In this document: in pieces, positions 35,921 through 43,558 of the stretch
Position numbering within the stretch: position 1 is the stretch's first letter
Layout: each line of letters starts with the position of its first letter
From: Ignavibacteriota bacterium
Lineage (GTDB): Bacteria; Bacteroidota; Ignavibacteria; Tepidaquicellales; Tepidaquicellaceae
Reading direction: 5' to 3'
DNA: 64,000 nt
Assembly (NCBI GenBank): GCA_016218085.1
Contig: JACREY010000011.1
Location: 143,865-207,864 of the forward strand
Made by a program: the position numbers and the translations under genes
Notes under the pieces: model-generated
Seen by the model: only the letters and a program-made list of their open reading frames with translations
What the model was told of the DNA's origin: nothing
The model's database searches: none

Positions 35921-36625
35921 TTAATAATCATATTTGTTAGCGATATCTTCCCTGAGCATATCGCACTGCCTTTTTCCGGCTTCACCCGCGGCAATATTTA
36001 CCGCTGCACGGATTTCCTCTTCGCTCATCTGCATCAGCCTTACCGCATTAATAACGCCCTTTGCGGTTCTCACATATCTGTTGCAGGTGAAGTCGTAAAT
36101 CACGTCTCCTATAGGAATGCTTGCGCATTCAGTATTTTCCCACACTGTTTTAGCCGAGTGCCTGTCTGTAATGAGAACCCGTGTGTCTATCATTGCGTAT
36201 ATTCCCGAGGTGTTCGAGGCAATCCTGAAGCGTTCAAACCTTGTTTCGGCAATGAACTGCGGATTCTCTTCGAGGGTTTCCACTATGTTTGCGCTGAAAT
36301 AGGTTTCCAGCCCGTCTTCTATTCCGAGCGATATCTGGTAAACGAGGCTGTCTGCATTCACTGCGTTCATCACTTTTTCGCGCACGCTGCTTTCGGCTAT
36401 GCTGCCGCCTATACCCGCAAGAATAATGGAAATGAAGTTGTCGTCGTAATAACTTCCGTTAATGTCCACGTTAACCCGTGCAAGGTCCGGGCTCACATAC
36501 TGCTTCATCATTATGTTCTTGCCTGTCAGATTAAACCTTGCAAATTCGTTGATGTGCGTACAACCGAAAAAAAGAAAAATGAATATAAAAGGAATTATAT
36601 TCTTTATAATACTTTTTTTATTCAT
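35921..36625 (-). CDS. Lipoprotein of unknown function
   Basis: I do not recognise a family. The 234-aa protein has a lipoprotein signal 'PFIFIFLFFGCTHI' (lipobox FFGC) and a mixed alpha/beta body. It includes 'LTGKNIMMKQYVSPDLARVN' and 'ARVLITDRHSAKTVWENTE'-like strands (residues are 'DTRVLITDRHSAKTVWENTE') that resemble small outer-membrane lipoproteins which assemble with periplasmic partners. The C-terminal helix ('EEEIRAAVNIAAGEAGKRQC') carries a late cysteine. It is convergent with the receiver gene and divergent from DinB, so it has its own promoter in the 54-bp gap 36626-36679. Confidence 0.65.
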   Translation of the reverse strand: MNKKSIIKNIIPFIFIFLFFGCTHINEFARFNLTGKNIMMKQYVSPDLARVNVDINGSYYDDNFISIILAGIGGSIAESSVREKVMNAVNADSLVYQISLGIEDGLETYFSANIVETLEENPQFIAETRFERFRIASNTSGIYAMIDTRVLITDRHSAKTVWENTECASIPIGDVIYDFTCNRYVRTAKGVINAVRLMQMSEEEIRAAVNIAAGEAGKRQCDMLREDIANKYDY

Positions 36626-36679
36626 AATATTTGGTAATTTATTTTTAAACTTCTTTTATAAAATTTTGTTCCTAAAAAT

Positions 36680-37180
36680 ATGTACAAATCAATAAATGAT
36701 TTCTTAGCGGACAGGAAAGAGGAAAACGGATTTACGTTGAAAATGCTCGGTGTTTTAACGGACGAATCCCTGAAACAGAAAGTATGGGCTGAGGGCAGAA
36801 CGCTTGGTTATTTGGCCTGGCATATAACTCTTTCCATTGGGGAGATGATGGATAAAATCGGATTAGCTCCCGACTGCCCTCCTGAGGATGCCCCGGCACC
36901 GGCAAAGGCATCCGAAATATATAAAACTTACGAAAAGGCATCTGCATCGATGATGTCCGAGGTAAGCACAAAACTCACAGACAAATCATTAAACGAGGAG
37001 ATAAGTGCATACGGGCAGACCTGGAAAAAGGGGATGATACTGTATATGTTAAGCGGTCACGAAATCCACCACCGGGGACAGCTTACCGTTTTAATGCGCC
37101 AGGCGGGACTGAAAGTTCCGGGTATTTTCGGACCTGCAAAAGAAGAGTGGGCAGCTTACGGAATGCAGGCACCCGAATAA
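36680..37180 (+). CDS. DinB-family protein
   Basis: A 166-aa four-helix-bundle protein of the DinB/YfiT metalloenzyme-like superfamily. The metal-binding histidines appear to be His in 'LAWHITLSIGEMM' and two in 'GHEIHHRGQLTVLMRQAG', the usual spacing, and the ending 'GIFGPAKEEW' is typical. Members include bacillithiol transferases and many proteins without known activity, so no reaction is assigned. It is transcribed divergently from the lipoprotein gene with only 54 bp between them. Confidence 0.85.
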   Translation: MYKSINDFLADRKEENGFTLKMLGVLTDESLKQKVWAEGRTLGYLAWHITLSIGEMMDKIGLAPDCPPEDAPAPAKASEIYKTYEKASASMMSEVSTKLTDKSLNEEISAYGQTWKKGMILYMLSGHEIHHRGQLTVLMRQAGLKVPGIFGPAKEEWAAYGMQAPE

Positions 37181-37371
37181 CAGAGAAAAATTAACGTTTT
37201 ATTACTTTAAATCCCTGTTTTTTTATTTTGCTTTTTGCCTTTCAAGAAAGTATATTTAACGGGCAAATTGTTTTTATAAACCTGTCATTATAATATTTAT
37301 AGTCCGGTATTATAATGTTTTTATAAATTATTTTATAACGGGAAAATTTTACAAATTATAAATTTAAAGCG

Positions 37372-38679
37372 ATGAAACACGCAAATAGTTCATTTGCACG
37401 CATTTGCACTTTTGCCGTAATTTTTGTATTGGTTTTTTTAGTAGGTGTGCAGGCGCAGGATGCGTCCAGCAACGACACAAACAAAGAAGGCATAAAGGTG
37501 GGCGTGGTAAAAAATTCCTGCCTTGTTAAAGTAGAAATAAAGGGCAAAGCCGAAGTATTAAACCTTAAGGACATATATTCATTCCTCGGCGTTAACAAGC
37601 TTGACCGTACATACCGCTCGATTGCATCTATAGAGCAAATGAAGGTGCCCGGAAAAACCGTTAACATAGATGGCGAGGCAATGCTTTCGGTTATTTCCGG
37701 AAACGAAGGAATCATCCTGCTCATTGTGGATGCGGGAAATCCGAAAAACTTCACATATACTGCCATCAAGCAGAGAATCGTCCGCAAGGGTGAAGCAAAA
37801 GACCTTTACCATTCTCAGGAAGAAGGCATACAGAGACCTGACCTGGTAACAATTACAAAGAGCGGTGTTGCATGGGTAAGCTACGGAGAAAATAACTTAT
37901 ACAATCTGAATTTTGTTCCTTTCGTAATTCCGAAACACATTACGACTACATTCGAGGGAAGCAGTTCCACCCAGAAATGGGATATCAGGGTGCAGGAAGG
38001 AAACATAAGTGTTGTTGACGGCGACAAAGTTCTGCTTAAAGCGGATTTATTCAATGGGTTCAGCGATATGGCAGATAGTCTTAATTCAATAGTAAAATGG
38101 AGCGGCAAGACGAGAAACCCCACCAACTTTACATTCAATATTGTAGAAGATACCCGCAGCATGGCGGGAAATGATGTTCTGCTTGAGTTTGCGGAGGCCG
38201 ACCTCAATAAGCTGATTAATCTTTCGGACAAAAACACTTCGTGGGAAAGCAATGAAATCGTGAAACCTCTTTCAAATGTAATCAGAAACGGGCAGTCTTA
38301 TATACCGCATGTTGTGATTGCAAGAAACGGAATCGGAATCGTGGAGGTGCCGAATGAAGGCGACATTGTACGCTATTATAATCTTGGCAACAAGCCATAC
38401 GACCCTAATGAAAAAGAAAATCCTAAAATATTCAAGCCGGCATATTCCATCAATGCGCTGGGCACGCTGTTCGGATATATCGAGGTTACAAAAACCGAAG
38501 ACAAGAAGCAGTATCTTGCGGTCTTCACGCCGTTTTACAGGTTCGGAATAAAAATCGAATTGCCTTACCTGGTTAAAACGGATTTTGCAATCGTTGCCAC
38601 GACGAATACGGTTTATATTACGGAGGTAAACAAAAACATAAAATCGCTTGTAGGAATTAGCGACCTTCAAATGCAGTAA
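37372..38679 (+). CDS. Secreted protein of unknown function
   Basis: A 435-aa protein has a signal peptide (about residues 1-31, 'FAVIFVLVFLVGVQAQDA'). The mature part is mixed beta-rich sequence with no motif I recognise, low in cysteine. It contains 'WVSYGENNLYNLNFVPFVIP' and a repeated 'VIARNGIGIVEVP'-like strand pattern that could suggest a propeller or sandwich fold. There is no T9SS sorting domain. It stands alone: the upstream gene is DinB 191 bp away and downstream is an 850-bp repeat region that begins 2 bp after its stop codon. Confidence 0.65.
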   Translation: MKHANSSFARICTFAVIFVLVFLVGVQAQDASSNDTNKEGIKVGVVKNSCLVKVEIKGKAEVLNLKDIYSFLGVNKLDRTYRSIASIEQMKVPGKTVNIDGEAMLSVISGNEGIILLIVDAGNPKNFTYTAIKQRIVRKGEAKDLYHSQEEGIQRPDLVTITKSGVAWVSYGENNLYNLNFVPFVIPKHITTTFEGSSSTQKWDIRVQEGNISVVDGDKVLLKADLFNGFSDMADSLNSIVKWSGKTRNPTNFTFNIVEDTRSMAGNDVLLEFAEADLNKLINLSDKNTSWESNEIVKPLSNVIRNGQSYIPHVVIARNGIGIVEVPNEGDIVRYYNLGNKPYDPNEKENPKIFKPAYSINALGTLFGYIEVTKTEDKKQYLAVFTPFYRFGIKIELPYLVKTDFAIVATTNTVYITEVNKNIKSLVGISDLQMQ

Positions 38680-38938
38680 ATGATTCGTAAGATTCGTAAG
38701 ATTTGTAAGATTTATAAGATTAAAGAGCATTAATTTTTCGTCCGCGTGGCGGAATTGTATAGAAAAAAAGTTTGTAAAGTTCACAAAGTTTGTAAAGTGG
38801 AACAGATTTAGAATAGATTTTAGAAAAGATTATTGTGCAAGAAAATTTTTAACCCGTGGGAGAAATCTTGCGGGTTTTTTGTTTGTGGGTTTTTTTTTTG
38901 CGGGTTTTTGTTTGTGGGTTTATAAGAGAATAAGAAAA
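38680..38938. repeat. 9-bp tandem units and AT/G-rich spacer
   Basis: Immediately after the stop codon are four 9-bp units: GATTCGTAA twice (38682, 38691), GATTTGTAA (38700) and GATTTATAA (38709). AAGAGC and a TCCGCGTGGCGGA hairpin (about 38742) follow. 38850-38935 is rich in GTTTTTTGTTTGTGGGTTTT-like tracts. There is no gene. Confidence 0.75.
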
Positions 38939-38978
38939 ATTGTCACCCCCGCATGCTTTAGGCGGGGGTCTCGCTCTT
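38939..38978 (-). repeat. Inverted copy of the 40-bp hairpin module
   Basis: On the minus strand this reads AAGAGCGAG, then ACCCCCGC-CTAAAGCAT-GCGGGGGT, then GACAAT. It is 37/40 identical to 27266-27305 on the plus strand, and two of the differences are a compensated stem pair (T-A there, C-G here). Confidence 0.8.
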
Positions 38979-38984
38979 GCTCAT

Positions 38985-39129
38985 ATTTGTAGCCCACGGT
39001 TTTAACCGTGGGACAGAGAACGAAATAGTAACTCTGAACCGTTTCAACGGTTTAAAAAAGTGTAAACCGTTAAAATGGTTTTGGTATTATAGAATTGTTT
39101 TCCCATGGCTGAAGCCGTGGGCTACAAAT
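38985..39129. repeat. 145-bp palindromic element with 15-bp terminal inverted repeats
   Basis: ATTTGTAGCCCACGG (38985-38999) is the exact reverse complement of CCGTGGGCTACAAAT (39115-39129). Inside are further palindromes: CCCACGGTTTTAACCGTGGG (38993-39012) and AACCGTTTCAACGGTT (about 39039). The design resembles REP/BIME-like elements mobilised by TnpA-REP (RAYT) transposases; no such transposase is in the window. Confidence 0.65.
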
Positions 39130-39192
39130 AAGAACATAAAAAACCCGCTGTGCGGGTTTCCAGTTAATAGAAATCCTTGGGTTTAAAAAGAC

Positions 39193-39270
39193 AACCCCGT
39201 AGGGGCTGCCCAATCGTAAATGGGAAACCCTCGCCACGGCGAGTCCGAGACCTACGGGGTTTAATTTTTC
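39193..39270. repeat. Inverted repeat enclosing a GCC/GGC hairpin
   Basis: AACCCCGTAGG (39193-39203) and CCTACGGGGTT (39251-39261) are perfect inverted repeats, enclosing CTCGCCACGGCGAG. A T-rich run follows, and TAATCCCTACGGGATTA (about 39294-39310) is a related palindrome. It could fold as a terminator-like stem but belongs to no nearby plus-strand gene. The remaining 39311-39531 is AT-rich with nothing I can name. Confidence 0.6.
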
Positions 39271-39531
39271 TAAAATCATTTTCTATTAACAGGTAATCCC
39301 TACGGGATTATTTGTTATTTGAAAAGAATCATTTTCTTTGTTTTCACTCTTACCCCGTCAGCGTAGAGGGCTTAAAAATAGACACCGGTTGATATGTTGT
39401 TATTGGTATATTGATTAACGGAAAATTGTGTTTTGTATATTCCGGATTTTTTATTCTCTTTTAAGAAAGTATGTATTTTGCTTTTTTCACTTTAAGAATA
39501 AATATTCAAATCTTATGAATATTATTTAATA

Positions 39532-41262
39532 TTACGAATCTTTTATCAGCTCTTTTGCGCTTTGCAGAGCCGCCTTTGTCACGTTTTCGCCGCTGAGCAT
39601 TTTTGCTACTTCGGTGATTTTTTCTTCGTTGGTTAGAATTTTTATTTCAGCGACAGTTTCCGTTTTATTTTTGTCTTTCGTTTCGGTCTTGCTGACGTAT
39701 AAATGATTTTCGCTTTTTGCGGCAATCTGCGGCAGGTGCGTGATGGAAATAATCTGGTGTGATTTTGATAAGTCTTTTAATAATTTTCCTACCTTGCCTG
39801 CAATGCGTCCGCTGATGCCGGCGTCAATTTCATCGAATACGAGAATCGGAATATTATCTCTCCCTGAGAGCGCGGCCTTTATGGAAAGCATAATACGCGA
39901 GATTTCCCCGCCCGAAGCGGTTTTCCGGAGAGGAGAAAAATCACTGCCTTTGTTTGTCATCAGTAAAAACTCTATATCGTCTATTCCGCTCGATGTGATT
40001 AAAACTTTTTCCTTTTCTTTTTTTTCGGTGAAGAGTTCGTCTTCCCTGCCCGGATAATATTTATGCTCAACTTTGAACTCTGCAGATTCAAGCCCGACTT
40101 CCTTTAAATATGAGTTGACGGATTTCTGTAAATCCTTAATTGCTTTTTTTCTTAAATCGGAAAGTTTCAATGCAGACTTAAAAAGATTTTTTTTGTTTTC
40201 ATCAATTTTCTTTTTCATCTGCTCGATTTCATAATCAAAGTTTTCAGTCAGGCTAAGCTCCTCTGCCAGCGAGGCGGATTTATCAATCAGCTCATTTACG
40301 CTTAATTTATATTTCTTTTTAAGAAAGTTTAGCGCGCCGAGGCGGTCACGGATTTGCTCTATTCTCACTGCATCGAAATTCAGTGATTCATTATAATCCG
40401 ATAGCGTGGAAGAAACATCTTTCAGTGAAATGTATGAAGACTCCACATCTGAAATAAGTTTTTCCAGCTCGGAATCAAACTTGCTGATTTTTTTAAGTTC
40501 CTTGATTGTAAGTGAAAGTCCGGCAATGATATTATTATCTCCGTCGTAAAGTCTTTGCAGGCTTGCGTTCAGGGCTGTTGAAATTTCTTCTGAGTTTTCC
40601 AGCTTGCTTAATTCATTTTCGAGCTGTGCGTCTTCATCGGTCTGCGGATTTACGTCGTTGATTTCCTTCATGTGAAACTCAATAAAAACTTTTCGCTCCA
40701 GCAGGCTGTCTTTTTTGTTTACCAGTTCATTAAATTTATTTACTTCGGATTTATAATTTTCAAATTCTTCCGAAAAGCTATCTACAATATTTTTATCCGA
40801 AAGAAAATTATCCAGAATTTCGAGATGAGTATCTTTATTAAGCAAAGACTGATGTTCGTTTTGCGAGTGTATATCAATTATCAGGTTGCCGAATTCCTGC
40901 AGGTCGGAATTGGAAACGGGAGTATCATTTATAAAATTGCGGCTAAATCCTTTTTTATACAGTTCCCTTCTCAAAATCACGCTTTTTTTATCCTCGCCGT
41001 CCAGCAAAAGTTCTTTTTCCTTTAAAAACCTGCTGATTTTACCTTTGTTTTCTATTCTGAATATACCTTCAATAATAAGTTTCTCTTTTTCGTTCTTTAT
41101 AATGGAATAATCAGCCCGCTCACCGAGAATAAGCGAAAGCGCATCCAGAATGATGGTCTTTCCGGCACCTGTTTCACCTGTAAGTATATTAAGGCCTTTA
41201 GAGAAGTTAAGTTCAGCTTCTTTTATAATCAGGTAATTTTTTATGAAAAGTTTTTCTAACAT
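39532..41262 (-). CDS. recN: DNA repair protein RecN
   Basis: RecN is an SMC-like ATPase acting at double-strand breaks. Walker A is near the N-terminus ('LNILTGETGAGKTIILDALS', about residues 25-44), followed by 'LGERAD' and 'IIDIHSQNEHQSLL' (Q-loop region). Two coiled-coil arms flank the middle ('INDVNPQTDEDAQLENELSK' onward). The C-terminus has the ABC signature 'RKTASGGEISRIMLSIKAAL', Walker B 'ILVFDEIDAGISG' and 'HQIISITHLPQIAA'. Length 576 aa is typical. It is on the minus strand downstream of dnaA, separated by a 300-bp gap with a dnaA terminator. Confidence 0.96.
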   Translation of the reverse strand: MLEKLFIKNYLIIKEAELNFSKGLNILTGETGAGKTIILDALSLILGERADYSIIKNEKEKLIIEGIFRIENKGKISRFLKEKELLLDGEDKKSVILRRELYKKGFSRNFINDTPVSNSDLQEFGNLIIDIHSQNEHQSLLNKDTHLEILDNFLSDKNIVDSFSEEFENYKSEVNKFNELVNKKDSLLERKVFIEFHMKEINDVNPQTDEDAQLENELSKLENSEEISTALNASLQRLYDGDNNIIAGLSLTIKELKKISKFDSELEKLISDVESSYISLKDVSSTLSDYNESLNFDAVRIEQIRDRLGALNFLKKKYKLSVNELIDKSASLAEELSLTENFDYEIEQMKKKIDENKKNLFKSALKLSDLRKKAIKDLQKSVNSYLKEVGLESAEFKVEHKYYPGREDELFTEKKEKEKVLITSSGIDDIEFLLMTNKGSDFSPLRKTASGGEISRIMLSIKAALSGRDNIPILVFDEIDAGISGRIAGKVGKLLKDLSKSHQIISITHLPQIAAKSENHLYVSKTETKDKNKTETVAEIKILTNEEKITEVAKMLSGENVTKAALQSAKELIKDS

Positions 41263-41562
41263 TCTATGACCTATTATATTAATATATTATATAAAAAAAG
41301 ATCTGTAGTAATAGTGTTGTTAATATTGTTAAAAAATATGGAAATGTTTTAATAATAAAAAGTAAATAAAGAAAACCCATAAAAAACCCTTTGATAACTT
41401 GTTAATAACCTTACCATAATTTTGTACTTATGTAAAAATCCCATCTTATAGGATTGTTAATAAGATAAAGTTATTAAGGGCTTACTACTAACATATTAAC
41501 AAAAAAGCGCCCCTTAAAAAAGAGACGCTTCGAGATAAAAATCATATAAAAATTTATAAGTG
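41263..41562. promoter_or_regulatory. AT-rich dnaA-distal flank with DnaA-box-like 9-mers
   Basis: This gap between dnaA and recN has exact copies of TGTTAATAA (reverse complement of TTATTAACA) at 41400-41408 and 41455-41463. Near matches are TGTTAATAT (about 41318) and ATATTAACA (41493-41501). It is very AT-rich around 41264-41345. The same 9-mer recurs upstream of dnaA in the opposite orientation. It may be part of a bipartite oriC; this is inference. Confidence 0.4.
41505..41530 (-). terminator. Intrinsic terminator of dnaA
   Basis: On the minus strand AAGCGTCT and GGGCGCTT form an 8-bp stem (two G-T pairs) with a 10-nt loop, followed by TTTTTTGTTAAT. It lies about 33 bp after the dnaA stop. 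Confidence 0.7.
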
Positions 41563-43101
41563 CTATAAAGTACTAAGGATGCCTTTGATGTCGTGAACCA
41601 CATTGGCAGCCTCTTTGTCTTTCTTTATTAAATTTCTGATTAAATTATGCGCATATAAAACTGTTGCGTGGTCCTTGCCGCCGAAGTAAAGTCCTATTGA
41701 CTGCAGTGTCATACTTGTCATTTCTTTTGCGAGGTACATTGCCACCTGGCGCGCAAATGCAATTTCCTTTGTGCGCTTTTTCGAAAGGATGCTGTTCTCT
41801 GAAACGCGCAGATAATCGGCTACGGTGAAAATAATATTTTCGAGAGAAATGATTTTTGCTTTCTTCACGTTCCCTATTACACGCTTTATTACGTTCTCGG
41901 CAATTTTCATATTTATTTCGCCGTCATAGACCAGTGTGCTTTCGGAAATTGTTCCCGCCACGCAGCCTTCGAGAGTGCGAATGCTGTCTTTTACATTGGT
42001 TGCGATGTAGTGGATTACCTCTTCCGGTACCTGTATATTAAAATCGTTATATTTCTTCTGTATGATAGCAACTCTCATTTCCCAGCTGGGTGGTTGTATG
42101 TCAACCGTAATTCCCCATTTAAAGCGTGATACGAGCCTCTCCTCGATGTCTTTCAGTTCGCTGAGCGGTTTATCACAGGAAAAAATGATGTGCTTCTTGT
42201 TATTGTAGAGAGTATTAAAAATCTGATACATAAAATCCTGTGTTGCGCTCTTGCCGCCAAGGTTCTGCACGTCGTCGAGTATAAGCACGTCAAGTGATTT
42301 GAAAAATTCATCGAGCTTCTTAATGCCCGTCTTCCCTTTCGAGAATTCTATTCTGTCCTGTGCTATGTGCGTGGTGAACTGTGTTGTGAAATCAGGCGTC
42401 GTGGTATAATAAATTTTCTTCTCGGGATATTTTTTCAAAATCTCGTGACCGATAGCCTGAATAAGATGAGTCTTGCCGAGTCCGACTCCGCCATAAACAA
42501 AATACGGATTGTAAGACTTGCCCGGGTTATTTGCAATTGCGTATGCTGCGGCAACTGCAAACTCATTGCTCTCGCCTTTTATAAATGTATCGAATTGATG
42601 TTTTGGGTTCAGGTTTGAATCGAAAGGTTTGGTTTCGGTATTATCCGAAATCACTTCCGCCCCCTGTGATTTATTTCCGTAGGGATAATCGAAGTTGATT
42701 ACGGAATTGTTACTATTAACAGTCTCACTTTGATTTGTGTTTTTTTCTTCTTCCTGAACTTCATCGAAAAGGCTCTTCTGAGAAATCTCATAATTTAATT
42801 TACCGTTTTCACCGAGCAATCCGCTTTCTATTACACCGTTTATCTGCTTATTAAATCTTTTAACAATCATACCGTAGTAGTCGTTGCTGGGAACAGCAAT
42901 TGTAAGCGTGTTATTAATATAACTTTTCGGAGTGATAACAGAGAACCACGTCTTGATTTCGCTTTCTTTTAACTTCTGAGAGAGAAGTTCAAGAAATTTT
43001 TTCCAGACGCTTTCGGCATCGAGAAGTTCTTTAGCCGGTTCAATGTTTGCTTTTTCGGAATCGTAAGGTATTATCGAAAGATTAGTAGAATATTCAGCCA
43101 C
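41563..43101 (-). CDS. dnaA: Chromosomal replication initiator DnaA
   Basis: DnaA binds DnaA boxes at oriC and unwinds the origin. Domain I is at the N-terminus ('WKKFLELLSQKLKESEIKTW'), then an acidic, Asn-rich variable domain II (about 120-165). The AAA+ domain III has Walker A 'YGGVGLGKTHLIQAIG' and Walker B 'LDVLILDDVQNL', with sensor regions after it. Domain IV carries the box-binding signature 'GLYFGGKDHATVLYAHNLIR'. Length 512 aa. The first codon is GTG (43101); the next residues 'MAEYSTNLS' are unremarkable, and a start further in would cut domain I. Repeated TTATTAACA 9-mers flank the gene on both sides. Confidence 0.97.
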   Translation of the reverse strand: MAEYSTNLSIIPYDSEKANIEPAKELLDAESVWKKFLELLSQKLKESEIKTWFSVITPKSYINNTLTIAVPSNDYYGMIVKRFNKQINGVIESGLLGENGKLNYEISQKSLFDEVQEEEKNTNQSETVNSNNSVINFDYPYGNKSQGAEVISDNTETKPFDSNLNPKHQFDTFIKGESNEFAVAAAYAIANNPGKSYNPYFVYGGVGLGKTHLIQAIGHEILKKYPEKKIYYTTTPDFTTQFTTHIAQDRIEFSKGKTGIKKLDEFFKSLDVLILDDVQNLGGKSATQDFMYQIFNTLYNNKKHIIFSCDKPLSELKDIEERLVSRFKWGITVDIQPPSWEMRVAIIQKKYNDFNIQVPEEVIHYIATNVKDSIRTLEGCVAGTISESTLVYDGEINMKIAENVIKRVIGNVKKAKIISLENIIFTVADYLRVSENSILSKKRTKEIAFARQVAMYLAKEMTSMTLQSIGLYFGGKDHATVLYAHNLIRNLIKKDKEAANVVHDIKGILSTL

Positions 43102-43558
43102 GCTAACAAATTAGAAAATTATTAACAAATCAATTTTATTTAAAAAACTACTTTAAGTGCAGGCGTTAATTTTAAGGAAAAAACGCCCTTAAAACGGAGA
43201 CTTCTTAACAACCGTTTTTGGGTTATAACTACTATATTTTCAATAAGGTTAACTAAAATACGGGTAGTTATTAACAATCGTTGTTAGAAATTAAGATTTC
43301 TTAACACCCAAATATAAAAAATCAGAACGGATAAAAAAAGTTATTAACAATGTATTAACACGAAAAACTCATTGCAATAACTTATCAAATATTAGCGAAA
43401 AAAAGTTTTACTGTCAAGATTGAAATAAAAATCCATTGAAAAAATTTTTATTTTGCGGAAAAAAATTTTAAGCACACGAAAATATTCAATATCCAAAAAA
43501 GAGTCTGTAATTTCATTGATGTAATCGTTAATTTTAGGCATAAAATGAAAAATGTCCG
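43102..43558. promoter_or_regulatory. Candidate oriC / dnaA promoter region
   Basis: The 457-bp gap upstream of dnaA is AT-rich and holds TTATTAACA at 43119-43127, 43268-43276 and 43341-43349. Related 9-mers are GTATTAACA (43352-43360) and TTCTTAACA (near 43204 and 43303). TTATTAACA differs from the classical box TTATCCACA at two positions. I found no exact TTATCCACA in this gap or the one beyond dnaA. The region also must contain the dnaA promoter. Position next to dnaA, between mnmG/parS and the plus-strand genes, supports an origin role, but box identity is inferred. Confidence 0.5.

Noticed and set aside
38977..39186. 69-codon frame in the palindromic element
   Set aside because: It follows inverted-repeat sequence and has no conserved features; a frame also exists on the other strand of the same palindromes.
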